Below, in pieces: positions 24,985 through 34,499 of a DNA stretch of 64,000 nt. Source of the DNA: Chitinophagaceae bacterium (GTDB taxonomy: Bacteria > Bacteroidota > Bacteroidia > Chitinophagales > Chitinophagaceae); the NCBI GenBank assembly GCA_014879565.1, contig JACSRW010000040.1:1-64000 (forward strand), written 5' to 3'. The notes beneath the pieces were generated by a model. It did not search any database and was not told where the DNA came from. It saw only the letters and a list, made by a program, of their open reading frames with translations. The position numbers and the translations under genes are program-made. The stretch's first letter is position 1, and each line of letters begins with the position of its first letter.

Positions 24985-27111
24985 ATGTCTATTATCCAGG
25001 ATATCCGAGACAAGTATGCGAAGTTGACCGTGGTCCTGATCGCACTGGCCCTGGTGGGTTTTATTCTGACCGATTATTTTTCCGGCCAATCAAGGGGTAT
25101 GTCGGGTGGTCCCTCCAGTACAATCGGGGTGGTGAACGGTAAAAAAATCAATTTTGATGATTTCAGCCGTAAGGTTACCCAGGCCGAAGAGAGTATGAAA
25201 GCACAGGGTTATCCTGCGCAGATGGCCAGCCAGCAGGCGCTGGAACAAGCCTGGAACCAGGAGATCAGTCAGCTCCTACTCGCTGAAGAGTTTGAAAAAC
25301 TCGGGATCAATGTAGGTAAAAAAGAACTGGGTGATATTCTCTACGGAGCCAATGCCCCGGCAGATATCAAACAACAGTTTACCGATGAAAAAACCGGTCA
25401 GTTCAACGCCAGCCTGGCCAAACAGAACATTGACCAGATCCTGAAAAAAGGAACAGAAGAGCAGAAGGCGAATATCAATGCCTATATCAATCAGCTGGTG
25501 AACCTGCGGATGTCGGATAAATATTTCGCCTTACTGGCTAATACCAGTGTATATCCCCGCTGGCAGATTGAAAAGCAAAATGCCGACAATGCGCTGATGG
25601 CTAAAATTTCATTGGTAAGAGAAAGCTACAGCAGTATTCCTGACAGCTCCGTAAAAGTGGACGACAGCGAGATTGCCGATTATATCAGTAAGAACAAGAG
25701 TTTCTTCAAGCAGAATGAAAGCCGCAGTATCAATTTTGTGACTTTCCGCGCCGCTCCCTCTGCCAAAGACAGTGCGGATGTGAAGAACCAGCTCATGGGC
25801 CAGTACGAGAACTTTAAAAAGGCCGAAAACCTGGAACAATACCTGGCCGGTGAAGGATCCAATTTCTACGGTGGTTATATCAATGGTAAAACCATTCAGA
25901 TCGCAGTAAAGGATTCTATTTTTAAAACACCCGTTGGTGAATTGTATGGTCCTTATCTTGATGGCGGCAGTTATTCCCTGGCCCGTATGCTGGGTGTACG
26001 CCAGATGCCCGATACCGTAAACATCCGTCATATCCTGATCAGCACCCAGAGCCGCGATACCGCTACTGCGTATAAACTGGCCGACAGCCTGAAGACAGCT
26101 ATTGCCGCCGGTTCTTCATTTGACAGCCTGGTAGCCCGATTTTCAGACGATCCGGGCAGCAAGGATAAGGGCGGTAAATATGAAAATGTGCCTTCCGGAC
26201 AAATGGTACCCGCCTTCAATGATTATATTTTCCTGAACCCTGCCGGTTCAAAAGGAATTGTAAAGACCGATTTCGGATACCACTATATTGAAATTCTTTC
26301 TCAGAAAGGAAGCGGTACAGCCTATAAAGTTGCCTATCTCTCCCGCGAGATTATTGCCAGCCAGGAAACAGATAACGCGGCCCTGAATGAAGCCAATATG
26401 TTTGCCGGTGACAGCCGCGATCTGAAATCTTTTGAAGCGAATTTTGAAAAGAACCTCAAGCCCAAAGGTTTCCAGAAAGGCATTGCTACCGATATCACTC
26501 CTTCCGGATCTGATATTCGCGGACTGGGTGTATCCCGTAACCTGGTAAGAGCGATCTATGATGCCAAAAAAGGCGAAGTCCTGCAGCCCGAGCGCGTAGA
26601 TGATAACTACGTAGTGGCGGTGGTTACAGAAGTACTGGAAGAAGGTACCATGAGTCCTGCCCGCGCCCGCCTGGCCGGTGCCGAAGGACCTATCCGCAAC
26701 AAGAAAAAAGCAGAGATCCTGAAAAAGAAAATCGGAACGGTTACTACGCTTGAGGATGCGGTAGCTAAACTGGGTGGCGGCCGCAGCATTGAAACCGCTG
26801 ACAGCATCCGGATCAGTTCTGCAATCAGCGCTTCCCTGGGTTATGAACCCAAAGTAACCGGTGCAGCTTTCAACCCCGCCAATAAGGGCAAGCTTGTTCC
26901 TGAAGTAATTGCCGGCCAGCAGGGAGTATATGTGGTACGGGTAGATAACCAGACCACCACGCCGGTAACCGATGGCGATGTAAACGCCCAGCGTGAAGCC
27001 CGTTACCAGCAGGCCAAACAAAACCTGACCAACCAGTACAGCCCCAATAATCCCATGGGCATCCTGCGGAATGCGGCTGATATCAAGGACAAACGCTCCA
27101 ACAGGTATTAA
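24985..27111 (+). CDS. PpiD/SurA-type peptidyl-prolyl isomerase
   Basis: 708 residues. One N-terminal membrane helix (VVLIALALVGFILTDYFSG, about 13-31) anchors it in the inner membrane. A SurA_N-like chaperone region follows (VNGKKINFDDFSRKV onward), then a parvulin domain (about 345-440): VNIRHILIST, SFDSLVARFSDDPGSKDKGG, GIVKTDFGYHYIEIL. This is the PpiD layout; it helps fold outer membrane and secreted proteins. A terminator follows 24 bases after the stop, so it is a single-gene transcript. Confidence 0.9.
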   Translation: MSIIQDIRDKYAKLTVVLIALALVGFILTDYFSGQSRGMSGGPSSTIGVVNGKKINFDDFSRKVTQAEESMKAQGYPAQMASQQALEQAWNQEISQLLLAEEFEKLGINVGKKELGDILYGANAPADIKQQFTDEKTGQFNASLAKQNIDQILKKGTEEQKANINAYINQLVNLRMSDKYFALLANTSVYPRWQIEKQNADNALMAKISLVRESYSSIPDSSVKVDDSEIADYISKNKSFFKQNESRSINFVTFRAAPSAKDSADVKNQLMGQYENFKKAENLEQYLAGEGSNFYGGYINGKTIQIAVKDSIFKTPVGELYGPYLDGGSYSLARMLGVRQMPDTVNIRHILISTQSRDTATAYKLADSLKTAIAAGSSFDSLVARFSDDPGSKDKGGKYENVPSGQMVPAFNDYIFLNPAGSKGIVKTDFGYHYIEILSQKGSGTAYKVAYLSREIIASQETDNAALNEANMFAGDSRDLKSFEANFEKNLKPKGFQKGIATDITPSGSDIRGLGVSRNLVRAIYDAKKGEVLQPERVDDNYVVAVVTEVLEEGTMSPARARLAGAEGPIRNKKKAEILKKKIGTVTTLEDAVAKLGGGRSIETADSIRISSAISASLGYEPKVTGAAFNPANKGKLVPEVIAGQQGVYVVRVDNQTTTPVTDGDVNAQREARYQQAKQNLTNQYSPNNPMGILRNAADIKDKRSNRY

Positions 27112-27135
27112 TACAGCAGAAAAGAATTCAGCGAA

Positions 27136-27163
27136 CCCCGACCGGAAGCGTCGGGGTTTTTTT
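27136..27163 (+). terminator. Intrinsic terminator after the PpiD-type gene
   Basis: Stem CCCCGAC / GTCGGGG (27136-27142, 27150-27156), 7-base loop, then TTTTTTT. Confidence 0.9.
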
Positions 27164-27248
27164 ATGCAGGTGAGGGAGAGGGAATTGATTTCCGGAACAC
27201 GCAAACAGGCGGCAGGATTAATTGTTATTTTTACATATCGGAATGCAT

Positions 27249-27767
27249 ATGAGCGAGCCCTTTGTCAATAAAGTTGCGGAAAGCGGTCTGATCACACTCG
27301 ACCTGGAACAGTTCTATCCCCGGGATCCCATCGCGGTGATGGACCTGAAGGAGTATCTCTTTATGGGTTTGATTCTGAAAGAAAAGGATTTCAGGGAGGC
27401 GCTGAAGAATACAGATTGGTCACTCTATCAGGATAAAAACGTTGCAATCATCTGTACGGCCGATGCTATCATTCCGGTTTGGGCCTATATGCTGCTGGCT
27501 TCTTACCTGCAGCCGGTAGCCAAGGAAATTATAATGGGGGATGAAAAAGAATTGTTTAAAACCCTTTTCCTGAAAAATATTGCAGCTGTTAATCCGGCTG
27601 ATTATGCTGATCAGCGTGTGGTCATCAAAGGCTGTGGCGAAACCCCCATTCCGGAATATGTGTATATGGAAATAACCCGTTTACTGCGTCCGGTGGTGAA
27701 GAGTATTATGTACGGGGAACCCTGCAGCACTGTTCCGGTTTATAAAAAACCCGCTAATAAGCCGTAA
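27249..27767 (+). CDS. DUF2480 family protein
   Basis: 172 residues from the ATG at 27249 (MSEPFVNKVAESGLITLDLE); an ATG two codons earlier is also possible. The sequence matches the Bacteroidota-restricted DUF2480 family: LDLEQFYP, FDLKEYLF-like DLKEYLFMGLILKEKDFREAL, and VVIKGCGETPIPEYVYMEITRLLRPVVKSIMYGEPCSTVP near the end. Cytoplasmic, no known function. A single gene between a terminator and a tandem repeat. Confidence 0.85.
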   Translation: MSEPFVNKVAESGLITLDLEQFYPRDPIAVMDLKEYLFMGLILKEKDFREALKNTDWSLYQDKNVAIICTADAIIPVWAYMLLASYLQPVAKEIIMGDEKELFKTLFLKNIAAVNPADYADQRVVIKGCGETPIPEYVYMEITRLLRPVVKSIMYGEPCSTVPVYKKPANKP

Positions 27768-27823
27768 CCATTCTGCAATTTTAACCCCCACCCTCCTTCG
27801 CCAGAGGTTTCGGAGGGCAACGC

Positions 27824-27859
27824 AACTCCTCAACCCCTCAACCCCTCAACCCCTCAACC
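27824..27859. repeat. 8-base tandem repeat (AACCCCTC)
   Basis: About 4.5 units of AACCCCTC (first unit AACTCCTC), lying between convergent DUF2480 and corA genes. A weak inverted repeat CCCTCC...GGAGGG precedes it. Confidence 0.8.
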
Positions 27860-27863
27860 TTAT

Positions 27864-28973
27864 TCAAAACCACCCTCTCTTTTTAAACCACATCAGCATG
27901 CCAAGGGGAACGAGGATCATAAAACTCACCGCAAAATAAAAGCCCCATTCATGATGTGAATAGGGAATGATATCAAAGTTCATTCCGAAAATACCCCCGA
28001 TCACCGTAGCCGGGGCCAGCAGACAGGTAACAATCGTCATGACCTTCATCACTTCATTCAGCCGCAGGTTTACATTACTCAGGTAGAGATCCTGCACACT
28101 CATCATGACATCGCGGTAGTTTTCACTCAGGTCAAAAGCCTGTATAATATGATCGTATACGTCTTTAAAGTATTTGGTTGTCCGGTCATCCAGCAACTCA
28201 CTTTCACTGCGGATGATACCCGCCACGAGGTCACGTACGGGTGCGATATTTCTTTTCAGTACAATCAGTTCTTTCCGCAGCTGGTTAATCCGGGCAAGGG
28301 ATCGTTTATTACTTCTCCGTACCACTTCTTCTTCCAGGGCCTCAATCTGTTCTCCCAGCCTTTCCATGATAATAAAATAACTGTCCACCACAAGATCAAT
28401 CATCGAATAAAGCAGGTAGTCGGCCGTGCGCTGGCGCACCTGGCTTTTCTGAATGCGTAAGCGATGGCGGATCGGATCAAATACATCACGGGAGGGATCT
28501 TCCTGGAAACTCATCACAAAATTCTTACCGAGTACCATACTGATCTGCTCGGTTTCCACCGTTTTTTTCTCTTCGTTGAAATACAGCATATTCAGCAGAC
28601 AGTACAAAACACCCTCTACCTCATCCATTTTCGGCCGCTGATCCACGCTCAGGATATCTTCCATGATCAGGGGGTGAATAACGTATTGGTTACAGATAGC
28701 TTCCACATCTGTTTTGCGGATCCCGTCAATATTGATCCAGCTGATCGTTTCGGTTTCTTTATAATGAAATACAGCCTCTACTTTATCGGATCTTTTCTCT
28801 TCAAGATGTTCCGGGGTGTAATCATATACGGAAATAACGGTACTGGCCGCGTCCTCCCGGTGGGTGATTACGGTGGGATTTACCGCAAGAATTTCCCTTG
28901 TCCGTTTGGTGGCAAAGAGATTGGGCAGGTAAAGGTACCGGAGGTATTTCTCCGGTTTCAGTCGAACGTTCAT
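27864..28973 (-). CDS. corA: CorA-type magnesium/cobalt transporter
   Basis: 369 residues. Large cytoplasmic N-terminal part, then two C-terminal helices with the signature FGMNFDIIPY (GMN) between them and a basic C-terminus (WFKKRGWF). The long helix region before it (ALEEEVVRRSNKRSLARINQLRKEL) is the stalk. CorA forms a pentameric channel for Mg2+ and other divalent cations. It lies 39 bases downstream of psuG, same strand, so it may share the transcript. Confidence 0.93.
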   Translation of the reverse strand: MNVRLKPEKYLRYLYLPNLFATKRTREILAVNPTVITHREDAASTVISVYDYTPEHLEEKRSDKVEAVFHYKETETISWINIDGIRKTDVEAICNQYVIHPLIMEDILSVDQRPKMDEVEGVLYCLLNMLYFNEEKKTVETEQISMVLGKNFVMSFQEDPSRDVFDPIRHRLRIQKSQVRQRTADYLLYSMIDLVVDSYFIIMERLGEQIEALEEEVVRRSNKRSLARINQLRKELIVLKRNIAPVRDLVAGIIRSESELLDDRTTKYFKDVYDHIIQAFDLSENYRDVMMSVQDLYLSNVNLRLNEVMKVMTIVTCLLAPATVIGGIFGMNFDIIPYSHHEWGFYFAVSFMILVPLGMLMWFKKRGWF

Positions 28974-29012
28974 AACAGAAAGGTAACAAATCTGTGCTGG
29001 GGAAAAAAGGGT

Positions 29013-29924
29013 TTACCCGGCTGCAAAGGCCACGGCTATTTCAGCCCCCACCCGGGCATTATGCCGGATCAGCGCAATATTGGCTTCCAGGCTTTCTCCC
29101 TTTGTATGATCAGCTATATATTTCAGCAGGAAGGGCGTGACTTCTTTACCACTGATATTTTTTTCCCTGGCAGCATTCAGCGCGATCTGGATATGGATTT
29201 CCATTTCGTCGCTGATGATTTCTCTTTCCGCGGGCACAGGGTTGGCAATTAATACAGACCCTTCCAGTCCCATTTTCCATTTGGCATGCAGCAGGGCGGC
29301 AATTGCTTCCGCACTGTCAAGCCGCAGCGGGGACGGATAGCCGCTCCGGCGGGAATAAAAGCTGGGGAAAGCATCCTGTCCGTATGTAATAACCGGAATA
29401 CCTTTTGTTTCCAGGTATTCAAGGGTAAGTCCGATATCAAGGATGGATTTTACACCGGCCGATACAACTGCTACGGAGGTTTGTCCCATTTCCGTCAGAT
29501 CGGCCGATATATCCATACTGCTTTCAGCTCCGCGGTGCACCCCGCCGATGCCGCCCGTAACAAAAATCCGGATGCCGGCCATTGCCGCAATACGCATGGT
29601 GGCGGCTACGGTAGTGGCCCCGTAAAGGCGCTGACTGATGACATAGGGCATATCCCGCAGGCTGACCTTCCATACATCTTTTGCCTGGCCGAAATACCGG
29701 ATCTGTTCAGCACTCAGTCCTGCATAACATTTCCCGTTGAAGATGGCAATCGTGGCAGGAATGGCACCTGCTTTCCGTACTTCCTCTTCCACCGCCAGGG
29801 CCGTTTCCACATTCTTTGGCCAGGGCATACCATGGGAAATAATGGTAGACTCCAGCGCTACCACCGGTTTCCCTTTTTCAAGGGCCTCTTTTACTTCGGG
29901 ATGTATTTCCAGGAAAGTATTCAT
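29013..29924 (-). CDS. psuG: Pseudouridine-5'-phosphate glycosidase
   Basis: 303 residues with the family pattern VALESTIISHGMPWPKN near the start, ATTVAATMRIAAMAGIRIFVTGGIGGVHRGAE in the middle and NPVPAEREI towards the end. It splits pseudouridine-5'-phosphate into uracil and ribose-5-phosphate (studied in the reverse direction too). The start codon overlaps the psuK stop by one base, so the kinase and glycosidase are coupled, as in other bacteria with this pathway. Confidence 0.95.
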   Translation of the reverse strand: MNTFLEIHPEVKEALEKGKPVVALESTIISHGMPWPKNVETALAVEEEVRKAGAIPATIAIFNGKCYAGLSAEQIRYFGQAKDVWKVSLRDMPYVISQRLYGATTVAATMRIAAMAGIRIFVTGGIGGVHRGAESSMDISADLTEMGQTSVAVVSAGVKSILDIGLTLEYLETKGIPVITYGQDAFPSFYSRRSGYPSPLRLDSAEAIAALLHAKWKMGLEGSVLIANPVPAEREIISDEMEIHIQIALNAAREKNISGKEVTPFLLKYIADHTKGESLEANIALIRHNARVGAEIAVAFAAG

Positions 29925-30850
29925 CAGGAGGGGTAATATTTTTGAATGAGCCCCAGCAATTTTTCCTGGTTGAGGTGGGTGGCAATAGCGCCGTTTACCT
30001 GCAGTATTTCGGCGGAAAGCGTGTGGGCCAGTTTCAGACAGTCCATATCTTCCATCCCCAGGAATTTGCCGAGTATAAAACCGGAGAGAGAGCCGTCTCC
30101 GGCACCGGTACAGTCAAGCACCTCAATATTGGGCGCATGCAGGGTAATCGTTTTTTCTTTTTTATAAAGGGCTGAACCCATTTTACCATTGTGCAGCCAG
30201 ATATGCTGCACGCCTTTTTCCAGCATTTCCTCAATCTGCATCTGGGTCATGGTGGCCTGTTCGGAACAAAGTACCGGTAACTCGTCTTCATTGGGGGTTA
30301 CCATATAGAGGCCGCCCAGATCCACGTGGCGGAATTTACGTGCGGGGGGTACTGATACCGGTTCCAGTATAAAGGGAATACGGTACTGGTTGCTGAAGCT
30401 GAGCAGCCATTCCGCCGTATCCACCGGAATATTGGCATCGGCCAGGATATAAGAAGCGGAACGCAGGAGTTCACTGTGACCATCCAGGTGTTCGGGTGTA
30501 ATCAGGTGAACGGCTGAATTGGTAAGAAATGCAGAGAAAAGAGATCCGTCCACATCGAGAATCCCGGTGTATTTACCGGTTAGTCCTTCCTTGGTGATCA
30601 GGGCATCAATTTGTACACCGGCCTGCCGGCAGCTTTGTTTGATCCAGTCGCCGTCACTGTCATTTCCCACCACACTGATTAATTGCACCGGTACTCCCAG
30701 CAGGGCCAGCTGGTGCGCGATATTGCGGCTTACCCCACCGGCGGTCTTGGTTACGGTAGCATCATTGGTAGTGGCCATCAGCATTTCTGACCTAGCGTGG
30801 AAGAGTTCATCGACGAGGGCGGCGCCGATACAGATTACGGGCTTTGACAT
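29924..30850 (-). CDS. psuK: PfkB family kinase, likely pseudouridine kinase
   Basis: 308 residues. PfkB signatures: GGVSRNIAHQLALLG near residue 38 and DCTGAGDGSLSGFILG near residue 248, with the catalytic Asp in GAGD. Pairing with psuG makes pseudouridine the most likely substrate. An exact -7 box TACATTTG ends 4 bases before the ATG at 30850, so the mRNA is probably leaderless. It starts the psuK-psuG(-corA) transcript. Confidence 0.9.
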   Translation of the reverse strand: MSKPVICIGAALVDELFHARSEMLMATTNDATVTKTAGGVSRNIAHQLALLGVPVQLISVVGNDSDGDWIKQSCRQAGVQIDALITKEGLTGKYTGILDVDGSLFSAFLTNSAVHLITPEHLDGHSELLRSASYILADANIPVDTAEWLLSFSNQYRIPFILEPVSVPPARKFRHVDLGGLYMVTPNEDELPVLCSEQATMTQMQIEEMLEKGVQHIWLHNGKMGSALYKKEKTITLHAPNIEVLDCTGAGDGSLSGFILGKFLGMEDMDCLKLAHTLSAEILQVNGAIATHLNQEKLLGLIQKYYPS

Positions 30851-30854
30851 GCTG

Positions 30855-30862
30855 CAAATGTA
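30855..30862 (-). promoter_or_regulatory. TAnnTTTG -7 box for psuK
   Basis: On the minus strand TACATTTG, followed by CAGC and then ATG. The box is closer to the start codon than a normal leader would allow. Confidence 0.55.
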
Positions 30863-30872
30863 CTCGGAAAGC

Positions 30873-31256
30873 TTATTCCTCCTTCTTCCGCGTCACTAAA
30901 AACAGATCATTTTCCAGCGGGCGGATACCGAATTCATAACAATAAAAAAGCGGCTGGCCGTTCCGGTGGCGCGACATGCCGGTTATGTACCGGAACCGGA
31001 AACCGTATTCCATCATTTTTTCCCGGCTGATCCGCACGGATTCTGTTTTTCCGGCCAGCACCGTTTCCAGTACCCGACGGTTTTGCAGTAAGGCATTATT
31101 GACCTGCCTGACGAGCGGATTTTGTCTTTCCCGGTTCCGGCACCCGTTATTATACCGGTTCCGGCACTGGTCGTCACAAAATTTTTTATCAACCCGGCCG
31201 CGTAAGGGATGGCCGCAAACGAGACAGTTTTTCTGTTCAGCGGAGAGCATATTCAT
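30873..31256 (-). CDS. Small zinc-ribbon protein, function unknown
   Basis: 127 residues from the ATG at 31256; the ORF track start lies 16 codons upstream and reads through a less likely leader. An N-terminal zinc ribbon is clear: CLVCGHPLRGRVDKKFCDDQC, two CxxC-like pairs. The rest is basic and helical (NRYNNGCRNRERQNPLVRQV), ending in a beta-rich part. Similar short zinc-ribbon proteins are common in Bacteroidota without assigned function; binding of nucleic acid is a guess. It ends 10 bases before the psuK -7 box. Confidence 0.75.
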   Translation of the reverse strand: MNMLSAEQKNCLVCGHPLRGRVDKKFCDDQCRNRYNNGCRNRERQNPLVRQVNNALLQNRRVLETVLAGKTESVRISREKMMEYGFRFRYITGMSRHRNGQPLFYCYEFGIRPLENDLFLVTRKKEE

Positions 31257-31467
31257 AGTACAAGGTTTTAAGGAATTGAAATTACCCGCCATGCCGGGAA
31301 ACACAAACGTTTTTTACCCGCTTATTTACGGGAATAAACGGTTATATACCGGATGAAAACCCGTCGCGGTTACAGTTTTGTACCGTCAGCGGCATGACGT
31401 CTGCCTCTGGTTGAAATAATCTTGTTAACCGTTCCGGCGAAATACCCGGGACACAAAATGAAAAACT

Positions 31468-31815
31468 ATGTATGCATTAAGAAACAAAGTGCAGCTGATC
31501 GGGAACCTGGGCAAAGCCCCTGAGATCAAAACCCTGGAAAGCGGGAAAAAAATGGCCCGTTTTACCTTGGCCACCAATGAAAGCTACCGCAATGCGAAGG
31601 GCGAAAAAATTACCGACACTCAATGGCACAACCTGGTGGCATGGGGCAAGGTCGCCGAAATCGCGGAAAAATTCCTTGTAAAAGGCAAAGAGGTAGCCAT
31701 TGAAGGGAAGCTGGTGAGCCGGAGTTATAACGACAAAGAAGGGCAGAAAAAGCAGGTCACTGAAATTCAGGTGAATGAACTGCTGCTCCTGGGTACCCGG
31801 CAAACGGAAGCATAG
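31468..31815 (+). CDS. ssb: Single-stranded DNA-binding protein without C-terminal tail
   Basis: 115 residues: a complete OB fold (NKVQLIGNLGKAPEIKTLES, KMARFTLATNESY, TQWHNLVAWGKVAEIAEKFLVKGKEVAIEGKL) that ends at LLLLGTRQTEA. The flexible linker and acidic tip (DDDIPF type) by which normal Ssb calls in partner proteins are missing. It is likely a second Ssb, used in recombination or competence, rather than the essential one. A terminator follows. Confidence 0.9.
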   Translation: MYALRNKVQLIGNLGKAPEIKTLESGKKMARFTLATNESYRNAKGEKITDTQWHNLVAWGKVAEIAEKFLVKGKEVAIEGKLVSRSYNDKEGQKKQVTEIQVNELLLLGTRQTEA

Positions 31816-31822
31816 TTGGGTT

Positions 31823-31870
31823 AGCCACGAAACACTCCGCCGGCAGCAGGGTGATTTCGTGGCTTTTTTT
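31823..31870 (+). terminator. Intrinsic terminator after ssb
   Basis: Stem AGCCACGAAA / TTTCGTGGCT (31823-31832, 31855-31864), loop of about 22 bases, then a T run. Confidence 0.8.
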
Positions 31871-31961
31871 ATCAATAAAAAGAAGGAATATTGAACCAGA
31901 TTTCTATAAGTCAGGTCCCCCGGTTCGGTTACCTGACCCTATCCGGATTAATCCATAACAG

Positions 31962-34499
31962 GTGGCAACATTTACATTCGACAAAGACAATACCGCTTTT
32001 CAGCTGGCAGCTGCACTGGTCACACAGACCCACCGGTCTGTATTCCTGACCGGTAAAGCGGGTACAGGAAAAACCACCTTTCTTCGTTATATCCGGGAAC
32101 ATTGTGCCAAACAAATGGCCATTGTGGCCCCAACCGGTGTGGCCGCTATTAATGCAGGCGGCGTAACCATTCATTCTTTTTTCCAGCTTCCGCTGGCTCC
32201 CTTTATACCGGATAAAGCAGCCTTTAATCCGGCGGTAACAGCGGGAACTGCTTATAACCGTGACAGTCTGCTCAGCCGCCTGCGGCTGAACGCAGAAAAA
32301 CGGAAAATGCTGCAACAGCTGGAATTACTGGTCATAGATGAGATCAGTATGGTACGCTGTGATATACTTGACGCGGTGGATACCATTCTTCGTTCTGTAC
32401 GAAAAAAACCGGCTGAAAAATTCGGGGGTGTACAACTCCTGCTTATCGGAGATTTGTACCAGCTTTCACCGGTTGCCAAAGAAACGGACTGGCAACTCTT
32501 ATCGCCCCATTACCAGAGCCCTTTCTTTTTTGACAGCCTGGTAATCCGGGAATCTCCCCCGCTATGTATCGCTTTTGAAAAAATATACCGGCAGGATGAT
32601 GAGGTGTTTATCCGGGTGTTGAATCAGGTCCGCAATAACGCGATGGATGAGGAGGGGTTCCGCATCCTGGAAACACGCCTGCGCCTGCAGCTAAGCCGGC
32701 AGGAAACCGAAGGATATATCATCCTGACCACGCATAACGAACAGGCCCGGCTTACCAATTTATCCCGGCTGGAAGAAATACAGGCTCCACTGTTTCGCTA
32801 CGAAGCCATCCGGGAAAACGATTTTCCGGAAAACGTACAACCGGCCGATAATCAGCTGGAATTAAAAACCGGAGCTCAGGTGATGTTTATCCGGAATGAC
32901 AGCACAGAGAAAGGAAAACGATTTTTCAATGGCAAAATCGGATGGGTCACCGCTTTACAGGAAGATACCATTACTGTACGCTGTGAAGAGGAAGAGGAGG
33001 AAATAGTAGTGGAAAGGGAAAAATGGGAAAATATCCGCTATACACTTGACCCCAAAAGCCAAACCATGGAGGAAGAAGTGCTGGGTTCTTTTATACAGTT
33101 TCCCCTGCGCCTGGCCTGGGCCATCACCATTCATAAAAGCCAGGGACTGACATTTGAAAAAGCGATTATTGATGCCGGGGAGGCGTTTGCACCGGGACAG
33201 GTCTATGTGGCCCTGAGCCGCTGTATCAGCCTCGAAGGACTGATACTAAAAAGCCGTATCCGGAAAAACAGCCTGTTCACCGATCCCCGGGTGGTGGATT
33301 TTTCCCGTCAGATCAGTGCACCGGAAGAACTGGAATCAGCCCTGGCGGAGGCCAGAAAAGCTTATCTGGAAAAACTGCTGACGGATTTGTTCGGTTTTGA
33401 AGAACTGGTAAAAAGCACGGCGCTATTACAGCAGGAAATAAAAGAAAACAAAAAGAGTCTGCCTGAAGCTGCCGGAAAATGGGGGGATAAACTGGTTCAG
33501 CTTATGCAGAGTCAGCAGGAAACCAGCCGGAAGTTCCAGCAATGGATACGAATGCAGTTCAATACTCCGGATCCGCCGGAACAGAACAGCAGTCTGGCAG
33601 ACAGAATACCCAGGGCCGCGGCACATTATGTCACAGAAACCGGTCAATTACTTTCCCTGCTCAAAGACCCGCCGCTGGTCACCGAAAGTCATCCGCTGGC
33701 CGCCGGTTTACAGGAATTACTGATGGAGATTTTTGAAGCCCTCTCCTTAAAACAGCAGCAACTGACCGGTTTAAACAAATTGCCTTCCCCGGAAGAAATC
33801 CATAACCGGCGTAAACAGTTTAATCGTCCCGCATATTATCCGGTTCTTTATGCAAGGGGTAAAAGCATCCAATCCGACAGCCCTTATCCCGTCTTACATC
33901 AGTCACTGAAAAAAAGAAGGGATCATATTTCCCTGCTAAAAGGGTTGCCCCTGTACCTGGTGGCCTCTGCCCATACACTGGATGAAATGAGCCGTTATCT
34001 GCCACAGACCGAAGAAGAACTGCTGCAGATCAGCGGGATGGGAAAAGCGAAAGTGGACAAATTCGGAGATGAATTCCTGGGTATCATCCGGGCATATTGT
34101 GAGGAAGAAGGTCTTGGTTCCCGTATGCACGATAAGCTCCCCAAAAGGGAAAGGAAACCATCAAAAAATCCGATAAAGCCCAAAGGGAGCAGCCAGGAAG
34201 AAAGCTTTCAGCTGTTCAAACAGGGAAAAGATATTGCCAGCATAGCTGCGGAACGCAAACTCGCCGTATCTACCATTGAGGGTCACCTGATTCCGTATGT
34301 GGAAAAAGGAGCTATTCCGCTGCGGGATTTGTTGACTGAAGATAAAATCCTGCGTATCGAAAAAGTGCTGGTTATGACTGGTACGGTTAACGTTACGGCG
34401 GTTAAACAGGCGCTGGGAGATTCGGTTAGTTATACAGAGATAAGATGGGTGATGGCCGCGTCAAAAAAACCCTCCGGAATCTCAGCGGATCAGGGTTAA
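31962..34499 (+). CDS. Pif1-like helicase with HRDC and HTH modules
   Basis: 845 residues from a GTG start. Residues 1-430 are an SF1 helicase of the Pif1/RecD kind: Walker A LTGKAGTGKTTFLRY, APTGVAAINAGGVTIHSFF, VIDEISMVR, LLIGDLYQLSPV, and late IHKSQGLTFEKAIIDAG plus VYVALSRC. After a helical stretch comes an HRDC-like domain (about 640-715, ISGMGKAKVDKFGDEFL) and a C-terminal HTH_40-type module (FKQGKDIASIAAERKLAVSTIEGHL). Pif1 proteins unwind 5'-3' and act on forks and G-quadruplexes. Its C-terminal layout copies that of RecQ. The stop region overlaps the convergent T9SS gene by 18 bases. Confidence 0.88.
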   Translation: MATFTFDKDNTAFQLAAALVTQTHRSVFLTGKAGTGKTTFLRYIREHCAKQMAIVAPTGVAAINAGGVTIHSFFQLPLAPFIPDKAAFNPAVTAGTAYNRDSLLSRLRLNAEKRKMLQQLELLVIDEISMVRCDILDAVDTILRSVRKKPAEKFGGVQLLLIGDLYQLSPVAKETDWQLLSPHYQSPFFFDSLVIRESPPLCIAFEKIYRQDDEVFIRVLNQVRNNAMDEEGFRILETRLRLQLSRQETEGYIILTTHNEQARLTNLSRLEEIQAPLFRYEAIRENDFPENVQPADNQLELKTGAQVMFIRNDSTEKGKRFFNGKIGWVTALQEDTITVRCEEEEEEIVVEREKWENIRYTLDPKSQTMEEEVLGSFIQFPLRLAWAITIHKSQGLTFEKAIIDAGEAFAPGQVYVALSRCISLEGLILKSRIRKNSLFTDPRVVDFSRQISAPEELESALAEARKAYLEKLLTDLFGFEELVKSTALLQQEIKENKKSLPEAAGKWGDKLVQLMQSQQETSRKFQQWIRMQFNTPDPPEQNSSLADRIPRAAAHYVTETGQLLSLLKDPPLVTESHPLAAGLQELLMEIFEALSLKQQQLTGLNKLPSPEEIHNRRKQFNRPAYYPVLYARGKSIQSDSPYPVLHQSLKKRRDHISLLKGLPLYLVASAHTLDEMSRYLPQTEEELLQISGMGKAKVDKFGDEFLGIIRAYCEEEGLGSRMHDKLPKRERKPSKNPIKPKGSSQEESFQLFKQGKDIASIAAERKLAVSTIEGHLIPYVEKGAIPLRDLLTEDKILRIEKVLVMTGTVNVTAVKQALGDSVSYTEIRWVMAASKKPSGISADQG

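Noticed and set aside
27781-27859. CRISPR-like array at the AACCCCTC repeats
   Set aside because: Units are only 8 bases in direct tandem with no spacers and no cas genes nearby.
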